64,000 nucleotides of DNA from Actinomyces timonensis DSM 23838 (GCF_000295095.1 NZ_JH806633.1:809536-873535), one strand, 5' to 3'. Counted from the stretch's first letter, positions 30,001-37,525 are shown. The notes: a model not told the origin generated them from the letters alone. Numbers and translations: made by a program.

Positions 30001-30882
30001 CAAGGTAATCTGGACTTGTCGATGGAAAACATTCAACAGTACATCGAACGCTATGGCGTGGATAGATCCTTAGCCTCTCTCCTCAAGGAACGGGAGCCGC
30101 ACATAACTGCAAATGATCCACAATCGGACTACACGCCAATCGCGAAGAGCCTATTGGAGGCCAGGGATGTTCTTACCGCCGAGCGACGCGTGGCGCTAGT
30201 GCAACATTTGCGCACAGAAGAGGAGCAGTTCGGTTCTAGCCACTTCAGGTTCCCATTGACGGCGGAGCAGGTTGAAACTGAGGATAGCCTGCTGGTGGGG
30301 CTCCTACTCGATGCTGGGCTTATTGAAGATACGGCAGCGACGTTTGAGCTTACTCAGAATGCTAGATGGAAGCATCGCGAGTTCGCGATTGCGAAGTCCA
30401 CTGCGTTTAGCGAGTACATGAATGCGTCAGTCGTTGACGCTGACGCCGCGCGGATCGTTGGCAGCAAAATTATTTCCGATGAGATCAAGAGAACGATCGC
30501 CGGCAATATACAGAACTACTGTTCGAATCTCAGCTCTGAGGACTTGAGCCGCGTTGCCGAGTATGCGGTCGACGCTGACGTCGCGGTAGATCTTGTAAGT
30601 CTGAGATGGCTTGTGTCAGCAGAAGTTGAGGCAGACATTATCCTTAGATGTATTGCGGTCACGCTAGACGCGCTCGACGACAATGACGTTTTGAATCTTA
30701 TCGACAACTTAGGAGAGCCGTATTTGCGGCTGAGTCAGCCCGGCGGACGGCAGCGTGTGGACCTGCCGGCATCGCTGCGATTCGACAGGGTTCTTGACCG
30801 ATTGAAGAGGTGCGGCGGCGTGTCGTCTTGGCAGCACGATGACAAGAAGAATCAATACCGAGTGAACTTGAGGCGGAAGTGA
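27007..30882 (+). CDS. YobI/KAP-family P-loop NTPase
   Basis: A 1291-residue protein. Walker A is GPYGSGKSS (58-66); two predicted membrane helices (about 146-161 and 187-203) are inserted between it and Walker B (IVIFEDLDRF, 251-260). That arrangement is diagnostic of KAP NTPases, and the N-terminal layout matches the YobI subgroup. After the ATPase core (to about 480) come some 800 residues of mostly helical sequence with no domain I recognise, plausibly a sensor. Codon use is unlike the neighbours: AT-rich, with TTA and ATA codons that are nearly absent elsewhere, so it was probably acquired. Start is TTG 27007; ATG 27019 is an alternative. Related KAP proteins occur in defence islands, but no effector gene is adjacent. 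Confidence 0.8.
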   Translation: MLDTMAAHLKRKSRSSSHCDTTIELLSPKYIEQEHKVYVDEIEKALRSESCRNLALSGPYGSGKSSILSKVVEMHGSEAVSISLSTLGNQRSSRTPSSRELSEEASSIQKEIIKQLLYMADPRELPRSRFNRLHKAGLRRSLRTPSFISLILVVLLLTTNTLRQVPDFPLDGWNADNLIKNWINFVGKSILVWLIGTIVLWRPVYLVSGRVRFDKLTAGPASIAFDDRPETYFDKYLDEIIYYFEETKHRIVIFEDLDRFDNPEIFEQLRALNTVLNNAQQLRRPRWGRRHRAPIVFIYATRDSIFEQPESAATSFQNAKDDELQSSAPTDDKAVHEIERSNRTKFFDLVIPVVPFITHRNARDALRKQMRTVSHAISSELIDLAARHIPDYRTLVSVRGEYEIYANKILCTGSPDLRPDSLFAMMLYKAVHLKDFEDIRLGQSNLDAVYLKSRELIEHEIVKINGELDEIERKLGGGVLLSERAQELGKVFIELTQILSSTSGYSGNPDCSVDINGTHYDQKEMSNVEPWRLLAETDGSTVTFSYNVNVRDPHCITRSFLASHSLNRQQLSELMKMDLDTLVWEKERREQLSECSRSLSERRQRLRHYDMKDLMEDGDVHVTLEEAKVSFSGYVRARLGSDMAAALVQHGYIDRNFALYCSTYDETALSANAMTFLLRHVEPNSPNVGYPLDEKDIEQLLRDLPANGVAQSGCYNANILAYLLTPDPSNEGYLNQLLAAIVNDGDDERSLLQAYFEHAANTETEVADGKSIRLVTLLAPKHFGLFEVLANLTGVNDRIQRQLVDVAMMNCAPNAEYRAEDVRDMIEQHYREFEGFTGEESDSSASVARVLALSGAKLQDVSPLRGDLYDYVNQSSSYTITRQNLELLAGDKRLNLDDLATRQPAMYAYMLDNLDDYLDALHYPVNYLSALHNTPRINKVFHDLAGLDGISLDTSTVSLDSEKVSDSQVPAIKRILDNTRTEFTLEFVPPALWPIVADQGNLDLSMENIQQYIERYGVDRSLASLLKEREPHITANDPQSDYTPIAKSLLEARDVLTAERRVALVQHLRTEEEQFGSSHFRFPLTAEQVETEDSLLVGLLLDAGLIEDTAATFELTQNARWKHREFAIAKSTAFSEYMNASVVDADAARIVGSKIISDEIKRTIAGNIQNYCSNLSSEDLSRVAEYAVDADVAVDLVSLRWLVSAEVEADIILRCIAVTLDALDDNDVLNLIDNLGEPYLRLSQPGGRQRVDLPASLRFDRVLDRLKRCGGVSSWQHDDKKNQYRVNLRRK

Positions 30883-31126
30883 AAGCCGAAATTTTGCATA
30901 GATCTCCTTAGTTTCCTGGTCAACGAACTTCGATTCCGCCCGATTTCGAACGGTCGTTGGCGATGAGTTCGGGCAGACAATTGTCAAAACTCGCACAGAA
31001 GCATGGATGGAGAGCCCAAGGCTCAACATGTTAGCGAAGGCAGTGCCTCTGAACGCATGCGCCTGACCGCCCGCATTCCGCAGACTCCCGCCACCACGGC
31101 TTCCTCAAGACTCTGTCCTTTCACTA

Positions 31127-31162
31127 CGGACCACACCCGCCTTGGCTGGCGGACGTGGTCCG
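31127..31162. terminator. Hairpin between the island and tRNA genes
   Basis: CGGACCAC ... GTGGTCCG (8 bp) plus an inner CCGCC/GGCGG (5 bp) separated by a 2x2 mismatch, loop TTGGCT. It is 59 bp beyond the 3' end of the minus-strand tRNA pair and 245 bp after the NTPase stop, so it could end either transcript. The rest of 30883-31220 shows no gene; its left part is AT-rich like the island and its right part is GC-rich host sequence. Confidence 0.5.
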
Positions 31163-31220
31163 TTTGAGGAGGCCGCAACCCCGCCTCCTTATGGCGGGCT
31201 GCCCCGCGAGCACGCCGGAG

Positions 31221-31302
31221 TGCCCCCGGCGGGACTCGAACCCGCACGCCTCGCGGCATCGGCTTTTAAGGCCGCTGTGTCTACCGATTCCACCACGGGG
31301 GC
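31221..31302 (-). tRNA. tRNA-Leu(TAA)
   Basis: Class II tRNA of 82 nt. Acceptor GCCCCCG pairs with CGGGGGC, discriminator A, anticodon loop CTTAAAA with anticodon TAA, variable arm TGCCGCGAGGCGT, T-arm GGGTTCGAGTCCC. CCA is not encoded. It is the second of two tRNAs on this strand. Confidence 0.92.
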
Positions 31303-31338
31303 GAGCCACTGCCCCGGGCCAGCGGGGCCCGGGCGCGG

Positions 31339-31429
31339 TACCCCCACCGGGATTCGAACCCGGGACCTTGTGCTTATCAGGCACGGACGAGGTATAAGCT
31401 CGCTGCTCTAACCGCTGAGCTATGGGGGC
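31339..31429 (-). tRNA. tRNA-Ile with two possible anticodon hairpins (TAT, or GAT)
   Basis: A 91-nt tRNA gene. Acceptor GCCCCCA/TGGGGGT, discriminator A, normal D-arm (GCTC/GAGC) and T-arm (CCGGG TTCGAAT CCCGG). Position 26 is followed by GCGAG CTTATAC CTCGT, a 5-bp stem (one G-T) with a 7-nt loop whose anticodon is TAT (Ile, AUA). The 23 nt before the T-arm contain a second hairpin, GTGC CTGATAA GCAC, whose loop is exactly the canonical Ile-GAT anticodon loop. Either this is a tRNA-Ile(TAT) with an unusual class II-like variable arm, or a tRNA-Ile(GAT) with a 20-nt insertion. The spacing favours TAT. Confidence 0.8.
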
Positions 31430-31604
31430 TGGTGCGGGCGGGACCCGCGCCTGAGCGAGGCTACCAGTCATGACGCCTTGTCCACATGCGGATGACCGGG
31501 CCAGTTGCCCAGGGATCTCGGCCTACCCTGGGCGGAGGCGCGGCAGCGCGCCCCTCACCGGCGCCATCGCGCCCCGATTCCCATCCCGATCGTTGGAGAG
31601 AACG

Positions 31605-32780
31605 ATGAAGCTCGCCCGGCGCGCCGTCGACGCCCCGCCCTTCCACGCCATGTCGATCGGCGCCCGCGCCCAGGAGCTCGAGGCCGCCGGGCACCGGATC
31701 GCCAAGCTCAGCCTGGGCGAGCCCTCCTTCGGCGCTCCCCCACCCGTCCGCGAGGCGATGCGCGGGACCATGGACGGTCGGCCGCTCCCCTACACCCCCG
31801 CCATGGGACTGCCCGCCCTGCGCGAGGCCATCGCCGGCTTCTACAAGGACCGCCACGGCGTCGACGTCGACCCCGCGCGCATCATCATCACCAACGGCGC
31901 CTCCTCCGCGCTCCTCCTCACCACCCTGGCCACCGTCGATCACGGGGATGACGTCCTCATCGCCGACCCGTCCTACCCCTGCAACCGGGAGCTCGTCGAC
32001 GCCGCCGGGGGCCGCTGCGTCCTCGTGCCGACGACGCCGTCCAGCCGTTTCCAACTCGACCCGGCCGGGGTGGAGGCCGCCTGGACCCCGGCGACGAGCG
32101 CCGTCATGATCGCCACGCCGTCGAACCCCACGGGCACCTCCATCCCCTTCAGCGAGCTCGCCGCGATCTGCGACCTCGCCGCCGCGCGCGGCGCCTGGCG
32201 GATCGTCGACGAGATCTACCTGGGCCTGGCCGACGACGAGGCCGACGGCCTCCCCGCCCGCACCGTCCTCGAGCACGACCCCGAGGCGATCGTCGTCTCC
32301 AGCTTCTCGAAGTACTTCGGGATGACCGGCTGGCGCCTCGGCTGGGCGGTCCTGCCGGAAGGACTCGCCCAGGCCGCCGAGAACCTCGCCGTCAACTTCT
32401 TCCTGTGCGCCTCCACGCCCATCCAGATCGCCGCGCTCGCCGCCTTCACCCCCGAGTCGCTGGCCGTGTGCGAGGAGCGGCGCGCCGAGCTGCTGGCGCG
32501 CCGGCGGATCGTCACCGAGGGCCTGGAGCGCCTGGGCCTGCCGGTTCCCGTGGCGCCCGACGGCGCCTTCTACGTCTACTTCGATGTCTCGGGCACGGGC
32601 CTGTCCTCCTGGGACTTCTGCATGAGGGCGCTGGAGGAGGCCCACGTGGCCCTCACCCCCGGGCTCGACTTCGCGACCGCCACGGGCAGCACGCATGTGC
32701 GCCTGTCCTACGCCGCCTCGCGCGAGGAGCTGGCCACGGGACTGGAGAGGCTCGGAGCCTTCCTCCGCGGCCTCGGCTGA
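31605..32780 (+). CDS. Class I/II pyridoxal-phosphate aminotransferase
   Basis: A 391-residue aminotransferase, probably acting on aspartate, aromatic or similar amino acids. PLP-binding features: KLSLGEPSFGAPP, ITNGASSALLLT, TPSNPTG, the Asp and Tyr in WRIVDEIYLGL, and the Schiff-base lysine in SSFSKYFGMTGWRLGW. The substrate-carboxylate arginine is in HVRLSYA near the end. SD TTGGAGAG precedes the ATG at 31605. It stands alone, ending at a hairpin facing the sirtuin gene. Confidence 0.92.
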   Translation: MKLARRAVDAPPFHAMSIGARAQELEAAGHRIAKLSLGEPSFGAPPPVREAMRGTMDGRPLPYTPAMGLPALREAIAGFYKDRHGVDVDPARIIITNGASSALLLTTLATVDHGDDVLIADPSYPCNRELVDAAGGRCVLVPTTPSSRFQLDPAGVEAAWTPATSAVMIATPSNPTGTSIPFSELAAICDLAAARGAWRIVDEIYLGLADDEADGLPARTVLEHDPEAIVVSSFSKYFGMTGWRLGWAVLPEGLAQAAENLAVNFFLCASTPIQIAALAAFTPESLAVCEERRAELLARRRIVTEGLERLGLPVPVAPDGAFYVYFDVSGTGLSSWDFCMRALEEAHVALTPGLDFATATGSTHVRLSYAASREELATGLERLGAFLRGLG

Positions 32781-32790
32781 GGGCTGCCAG

Positions 32791-32814
32791 CAGGCGCCCG
32801 CCAGCAGGCGCCTG
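32791..32814. terminator. Hairpin between convergent genes
   Basis: CAGGCGCC - CGCCAGCA - GGCGCCTG, an 8-bp perfect stem. The same bases also form a 13-bp direct repeat (GCCAGCAGGCGCC twice). It lies between the aminotransferase and sirtuin stop codons. Confidence 0.55.
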
Positions 32815-32840
32815 TCAGCGGACGGCTCCCGGCATCCCCC

Positions 32841-33743
32841 TCAGGCGAGCCGGTCGGCGAGGGCAGCCAGCACGGGTGAGCATCCGCCGTCGACGATGAT
32901 CTCGGCGAAAGGATCGGCCTGCGTGGGCCCGCGGTTGATGACGACGAGGCTCGCGCCGCTGGCCAGAGCCGACTGGACGACCCACATGCCGGTCGAGACC
33001 GCCAGACTCGTGCCGGCCACGATGACCGCCTCGCTCTCGCGCGCCGCGGCCAGTGCTCCATCCATCGCCTCCTCGGGCAGGCCCTCGCCGAACATGACGA
33101 TGCCGGGTTTGAGCAGGCCGCCGCACTCCTCGCAGTCGACGGTGCGGAAATCGCAGGCCTCGGCCTCGGCGCGGCGGGCCTCAGGGGTGATCTCCAGGCG
33201 CATGGGGTCGAGGTCCTCGACCAGGTCCGGGTTGAGGGCGCGCAGGCGCTCGGAGACCTCTGCCCGCGTGCTCCGCGCCCCGCAGCGCAGGCAGACGACG
33301 GTGTCGTAGGAGCCGTGGAGCTCCCAGAGCTGGCGCACACCCGCGCGGGCATCGAGGCGGTCGACGTTCTGGGTGGCCACGCCCATGATGGCTCCGGCCG
33401 CCTCGAGGCGGGCGAGGGCCAGGTGCCCGGCGTTGGGCTCAAGCGCTTCCAGGGAGCGCCACGTGGCCTCATTGCGGAACCAGAGCCAGCGGTACCACAC
33501 GGGGTCGGTGGCGAAGGCGGGGAGGTCGACGGGCTCGATGGGGGTCGTGCCCACGCCCCGGTAGTCGGGGAGCCCGGAATCGGTGGACATGCCCGCGCCG
33601 GAGACGATGAGAGTGCGCCGCCCCTCGACGATCTCGGCGATCGCCTCAGCCGCCCGCGCGGCCTGCGCCTCCTGGGCTCCCTGCCCGGTGGCTTCGTCCT
33701 GCGATCCGTTCCGGCCAGGCCCGTTGGTGGTGCTCGCGCTCAT
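32841..33743 (-). CDS. Sir2-family NAD-dependent protein deacylase
   Basis: A 300-residue sirtuin that removes acyl groups from lysines using NAD. NAD site GAGMSTDSGLPDYRG, the QNVDRLD motif, the catalytic histidine in ELHGSYDT, and a four-cysteine zinc ribbon: CLRCG then CEECG. VMFGEGLPEEAMD, GTSLAVSTG and VINRGPTQAD complete the fold. The 40-residue N-terminal extension is uncharged/low complexity. It is 9 bp downstream of a TetR gene, so the two are an operon. Confidence 0.95.
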   Translation of the reverse strand: MSASTTNGPGRNGSQDEATGQGAQEAQAARAAEAIAEIVEGRRTLIVSGAGMSTDSGLPDYRGVGTTPIEPVDLPAFATDPVWYRWLWFRNEATWRSLEALEPNAGHLALARLEAAGAIMGVATQNVDRLDARAGVRQLWELHGSYDTVVCLRCGARSTRAEVSERLRALNPDLVEDLDPMRLEITPEARRAEAEACDFRTVDCEECGGLLKPGIVMFGEGLPEEAMDGALAAARESEAVIVAGTSLAVSTGMWVVQSALASGASLVVINRGPTQADPFAEIIVDGGCSPVLAALADRLA

Positions 33744-33752
33744 GGCCTCAGG

Positions 33753-34493
33753 CTACCGGGAGGGCGGCTCGCCGGCGGGCGCGGGGCCCGGCCCGGGCTC
33801 CCCCGCGGCCTTGGGCAGCAGGACATGCTCGATGCCGTCGAGCATCGAGGCCACGACGAGATCGAAGTAGTCCTGCCCGATCCTCTCCGATTCCTCCGGG
33901 CGGGACACCGGCTCGAAGAGCTCGGTCAGCAAGAAGTCGAGACCCGGGGATGCCCCCCGCATCGTCGTCAGACGAGCCACCATGGCGGGCAGGTCGTGGT
34001 GGACGCCGTGCATCGTGTGCGTGCGCAGGTTCCGCGCCGAGATCGCGGACAGGGCCACGCTGAGGACCATGGAGTAGGCGAGCGGGGTCAGCCGCCCGAA
34101 TCCGGCGTCCCTCAGCTTGCCGACCGCTGTGTCGACAACAGGCAGGAGGCTGCGGGTGACCCTGCCGACCACGAGTCTGTCGGCGACGCCGGGATAGCGC
34201 AGGAGCACCGGCCGGCAGGCCCCCAGCAGGGCGGTGAACCACTCCTTCCACGCCAGGGACGGATCGGGCAGCGGAACCTCGGCGCACACGGCGTCCACCA
34301 CCGCGTCGCACAGGTCCTCCTTCTGGGGGAAGTAGTGGTAGACGACCGAGGGCACGACCCCGAGCGCCCGCGCGAGCTCGCGCATGCTCCATCCCTCCAC
34401 GCCCTGGGCCCGAGACAGTTCCAGGGCCTGGTCGAGCACTGTGGCCCGGCTCAGACCGGCGCGCCTCGCTGTTGGTCCCTTACTCGTCGCCAT
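33753..34493 (-). CDS. TetR-family regulator
   Basis: A 246-residue repressor with an N-terminal helix-turn-helix (SMRELARALGVVPSVVYHYF, about 37-56) and a TetR C-terminal ligand domain of the TetR_C group. It diverges from an MFS transporter gene with 88 bp between. A strong promoter with a palindrome in its spacer lies in that interval. The simplest reading is an efflux repressor controlling the MFS gene and itself. The sirtuin gene follows as the second gene of its transcript. Confidence 0.88.
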   Translation of the reverse strand: MATSKGPTARRAGLSRATVLDQALELSRAQGVEGWSMRELARALGVVPSVVYHYFPQKEDLCDAVVDAVCAEVPLPDPSLAWKEWFTALLGACRPVLLRYPGVADRLVVGRVTRSLLPVVDTAVGKLRDAGFGRLTPLAYSMVLSVALSAISARNLRTHTMHGVHHDLPAMVARLTTMRGASPGLDFLLTELFEPVSRPEESERIGQDYFDLVVASMLDGIEHVLLPKAAGEPGPGPAPAGEPPSR

Positions 34494-34512
34494 GGACTCA
34501 TGCTAGTTCGCG

Positions 34513-34541
34513 TTGACAACACTCGAACGGCGTTCTAATGT
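34513..34541 (+). promoter_or_regulatory. Promoter of MFS gene with TetR operator candidate
   Basis: TTGACA, a 17-bp spacer and TAATGT, close to a vegetative sigma consensus and unusual in this GC context. The palindrome GAACGGCGTTC (34525-34535) fills the downstream half of the spacer and touches the -10 box. A repressor bound there would block RNA polymerase, which fits the divergently encoded TetR. Confidence 0.7.
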
Positions 34542-34581
34542 CCGTGGCGCTCCCATCCCTCCGTCCTAGAAAGCCGAATCC

Positions 34582-35874
34582 GTGCCCTCGACCGCCTCAT
34601 CGCCCTCCCCCACCGCCCTCGAGGCCGAGCCCACGACCGTCTCCGCGCCACCCCAGATGGGCCTCCTGCTGTCGACGGTCCTCCTCGCCTTCACCGGCCA
34701 GATGCTCCTCAACCCCGCCATCGCGCCGCTGTCGCGCGCCATGGGAATGCAGGAGTGGCAGATCGGCGCGACCATCTCCCTGGCCGCGGTGGCCCTCATG
34801 GTCTGCAGCCCCCTGTGGGGCAAGGCCTCCCAGCGCCTGGGAGTCAAACGGGTGCTCGTCGTCTCCTTGCTCGTGGCCACGACGACGCTCACCGTCTTCG
34901 CGCTCATCGCCGTGCTCGGGATGCGCGGAGCGCTCACCGGCACCGCGCTCGTCATCGGCGTGATCGCCACCCGAGGCCTCATCTACGGCTCGTCCATCGC
35001 GGCCGTCACGCCCACCGCCCAGGCCTACCTGGTCAACCACACCTCCACCGAGCCCCAGCGGATCAAGGTGGTGGGCGCCATCGGCGCCGCGCAGGGGCTG
35101 TCGGCCGTCGCCGGTGCGGTCCTGGGCGGGGCGCTCGCCGGCCTCGGTGGCATGGTCCTTCCGCTCATCGCCATGCCGATCCTCATGGGAGCGGGCCTGG
35201 TGGTCCTGGTGGCCCGATTCCGCCCCCAGGGCAGCGACGAGCTCATCGCCAGCCCCCAGCGCGTGTCCCCGTTGGACCCGAGGATCGTCCCCTTCCTGGT
35301 TATCGGCTTCCTCACCTACCTCGTCTTCTCCTCCATTCAAACGCTGTTCGGCTTCCTCATCCAGGACCGCTTCCACCTGGAGGCCGCCACCACGGCAAGT
35401 GTCACCGCCGCCTACATGGTCGGTGTCGCGGTCATGATGATCCTCGGCCAGGCGGTCATCGTCCCGCGCCTGGGATGGACCGCGACCTCCCTCGTGCGCC
35501 GTGGCCTGCTCCTCGTGCTCATCGGCACGGCATGCCTGTGGCCGAGCTCCTACGCGGTCCTCGCCGTGGCGTGCGCCCTGCTCGGACTCGGGATGGGGCT
35601 GGTCGCGCCTGGATACAACGCCGGCCCGACCCTGGAGCTGTCGGCGGATGAGCAGGGCAGTCTTGCCGGCCTCATCAATGCGACCAACGGGGCGGCCTAC
35701 GCCCTCGCCCCGGTCGCCTCCACCTCCCTGTACGGCCTCAGCCAGGGGGCTCCGATCATCCTCGCCGTCGGCCTCATCGCGGCCACCTGCGCCCTGGCGC
35801 TATCGCACCCCAGGCTTCGGGCGGCCCGTCGCCCGAGCGAGCAGACGACGGCGCCCCCATTGCAGCAGCGCTGA
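34582..35874 (+). CDS. MFS efflux transporter
   Basis: A 430-residue, 12-helix major-facilitator protein of the drug/proton antiporter (DHA1) layout. The loop between helices 2 and 3 reads GKASQRLGVKRVLV, matching the MFS motif A region. An N-terminal Ser/Pro/Ala-rich segment of about 28 residues precedes helix 1. Start GTG 34582. The divergent TetR gene and the palindrome in its promoter point to an inducible exporter, but the substrate is unknown. Confidence 0.87.
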   Translation: MPSTASSPSPTALEAEPTTVSAPPQMGLLLSTVLLAFTGQMLLNPAIAPLSRAMGMQEWQIGATISLAAVALMVCSPLWGKASQRLGVKRVLVVSLLVATTTLTVFALIAVLGMRGALTGTALVIGVIATRGLIYGSSIAAVTPTAQAYLVNHTSTEPQRIKVVGAIGAAQGLSAVAGAVLGGALAGLGGMVLPLIAMPILMGAGLVVLVARFRPQGSDELIASPQRVSPLDPRIVPFLVIGFLTYLVFSSIQTLFGFLIQDRFHLEAATTASVTAAYMVGVAVMMILGQAVIVPRLGWTATSLVRRGLLLVLIGTACLWPSSYAVLAVACALLGLGMGLVAPGYNAGPTLELSADEQGSLAGLINATNGAAYALAPVASTSLYGLSQGAPIILAVGLIAATCALALSHPRLRAARRPSEQTTAPPLQQR

Positions 35875-35918
35875 GCCCTTCATCGGGCGGGGCCCGCCCC
35901 TCCCCCGCGCGCTGACCC

Positions 35919-36485
35919 TCACCGCCGACGCCGCCATTGTCCCGCCACAGCGCCGGCGAGGGCGCGTATTCCAGCCGTCCCCGTGGCCGACCGGGGCGCC
36001 CAGGCGGGCAGCACGGCGGTCAGCGCGAGATCGGCCGCCGCCAGTGCCGTTCGCGCGGGGCCCGGCCTCGCGATGTCGACTGCGCGCGGGGGCATGGGGG
36101 CCAGACGGCGCGCGAGGGACGGGAAGCGGCGTTTGGCGATGAGGCGCGCCTTGGCGGCGTGGAGGGGATCGGAGACGAGGATGATGGGGCCCCCGCCGCC
36201 CTCGGCCTCGATGAGGGGCCCCAGGGCTCCGATATTCTCCCAGGTGGAGCGGGAGACGGTCTCGGTCCAGGTGGTGCCCCGCCAGCCAAGGCCGCGGGCG
36301 CACTCGGCCAGCATCTCCGCCTCGGGCCGCGCGCCGACGACGGCGCCACCGGAGCAGATGAGCAGGTCGCCCGTTCGCAGGGCGGCGACGGCGGCCCTGG
36401 CGCGGCGCCGGTTGACGGGTCCCGCGCTCGGCCCGGCATCGGCGTACCCGAGGACGACGACGATCCTCCTGCTCAGCTCCTCCAC
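35919..36485 (-). CDS. YdcF/DUF218 family protein
   Basis: A 188-residue protein of the DUF218 fold. Family features: VVVLGYADAGPS at the start, NRRRARAAVAAL, LLICSGGAV, PEAEMLAECARGLG, the catalytic-looking ETVSRSTWENIGALGPLI (E.S.NT.EN type) and ILVSDPLHAAKARLIAKRRF. It lacks the membrane helix of larger relatives, so it is probably cytoplasmic. Related proteins act in envelope or cofactor metabolism; no specific role can be given. Confidence 0.82.
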   Translation of the reverse strand: MEELSRRIVVVLGYADAGPSAGPVNRRRARAAVAALRTGDLLICSGGAVVGARPEAEMLAECARGLGWRGTTWTETVSRSTWENIGALGPLIEAEGGGGPIILVSDPLHAAKARLIAKRRFPSLARRLAPMPPRAVDIARPGPARTALAAADLALTAVLPAWAPRSATGTAGIRALAGAVAGQWRRRR

Positions 36486-36562
36486 CCCCTTGTTGAACGC
36501 GCTGCCCGGAGATCGTCAGCGGCGCGGAGCCATCACTGGAAGCGATTGACGCCGTCCCGCAG

Positions 36563-36633
36563 GTTCGCGGACGTGCCTTGGGGTTGTGGACGCTCCCCCG
36601 GGGCACGTCCGCAACCCTCACGCGCGTCCACAA
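36563..36633. repeat. Palindromic 20-nt repeat cluster near tRNA-Val
   Basis: Two forward units, starting GGTTCGCGGACGTGCC (about 36562) and GTTGTGGACGCTCCCCC (36583), face two inverted units, GGCACGTCCGCAAC (36602-36615) and GCGCGTCCACAAC (about 36621-36633). GGTTGTGGACGC at 36582 is a perfect 12-bp inverted match to 36622-36633. The unit recurs at 61582-61690. It lies directly downstream of the 3' end of tRNA-Val. Confidence 0.7.
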
Positions 36634-36657
36634 CCATCGTGCGCGCGGACGACGCAG

Positions 36658-36730
36658 TGGACCCGGCCGGACTCGAACCGACGACCGACGCGGTGTAAAC
36701 GCGTTGCTCTACCAGCTGAGCTACAGGTCC
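36658..36730 (-). tRNA. tRNA-Val(TAC)
   Basis: A 73-nt class I tRNA. Acceptor GGACCTG/CGGGTCC, discriminator A, D-arm GCTC/GAGC, anticodon stem ACGCG/CGCGT with loop TTTACAC (anticodon TAC), T-arm GTCGG TTCGAGT CCGGC. CCA is not encoded. Confidence 0.95.
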
Positions 36731-36769
36731 CTCAGGGCGCCCCTCGAATGGGCGTCCAGCCCCGGCGCC

Positions 36770-37174
36770 TCAGCGGCGCCGGCTGGAGACGCGGGTGCCG
36801 CTCCAGGAATCGCCCATCGAGGCCGTCGACGTGGCGTGCATGCCCGCCGTCGTCGCCGCCTCCTCGACATCCGCCGACGCCACAGCACCAGCCGTGCGCG
36901 CCTTGGGGGTGAGGACCCAGATGATCCCATCGCCGTCGAGGTTGGCCTGCGCGTCCACGAGCAGGTCCGTCAGATCGTCGATATCGCCGTCGTCGGCGCG
37001 CCACCACACGATGGCGGAGTCGACCACATCCTCGTAGTCCTCATCCACCAGCTCCGTGCCGGTCTGGGCCTCGGCGGCCTGCCTCAGGGCTGGGTCGGCA
37101 TCGTCGTCGTACCCGAACTCCTGGATGATGAGACCGGAGGCGAAGCCGAAAGCCCCGCCCGCTGCGCTCGCCAC
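36770..37174 (-). CDS. DUF3052 family protein
   Basis: A 134-residue soluble protein starting at GTG 37174. Strong family signature: IIQEFGYDDDADPALRQAAE, ELVDEDYEDVVDSAIVWWRA and GIIWVLTPKARTAG, ending STRR-like basic. DUF3052 proteins are restricted to actinobacteria and are typically encoded next to aceE, as here (divergent). Function unknown. The tail after AATTAGMHATSTASMGDSW is as expected, so it looks intact. Confidence 0.9.
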   Translation of the reverse strand: MASAAGGAFGFASGLIIQEFGYDDDADPALRQAAEAQTGTELVDEDYEDVVDSAIVWWRADDGDIDDLTDLLVDAQANLDGDGIIWVLTPKARTAGAVASADVEEAATTAGMHATSTASMGDSWSGTRVSSRRR

Positions 37175-37525
37175 TATCCCGCTACCGTCCTTCCGGGCTC
37201 AGCGCCCCCGCTTGGCCCCCTGTGGGACCTGTGCATAGCCCACCGCATGAGGGCCTCCCGCGCAAGCGCCTGTCCGATCCTCGGCGCGCCGCGGAGCCTC
37301 CGGACGGCGCGCCACCACGTGCCCGACCTCACAAGCCGCTTAGGACTTCTTTCCCCCTCGACCGTCCTGAACAGCCCTCAGACACCGTAGATTAGGTCCC
37401 AACAGGACGCGGGCCGACCCTGGGCTCGCGGTGGACCGGACCACCGGACTCGCGGCAGCGAAGCCCGGCCGACCAGCCCGCCAGCGCCCTCCAATCCATC
37501 GGAACGACGCAAGGAAGAGGATTCC
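37175..37525. other. Intergenic region before aceE
   Basis: A 351-bp stretch between divergent DUF3052 and aceE with no coding sequence I can support. It must hold both promoters. ACCGTAGATTAGG at about 37385-37397 gives a plausible -10 (TAGATT) for aceE and a leader of about 130 nt. AAGGAAGAGG just before the GTG start is the ribosome-binding site. Confidence 0.4.

Noticed and set aside
31221-31302. tRNA-Leu 3' end as an attachment site for the 25.6-31.2 kb island
   Set aside because: No duplicate of the tRNA 3' end could be found near 25.6-26.0 kb and no integrase gene is present, so integration at the tRNA is not supported.
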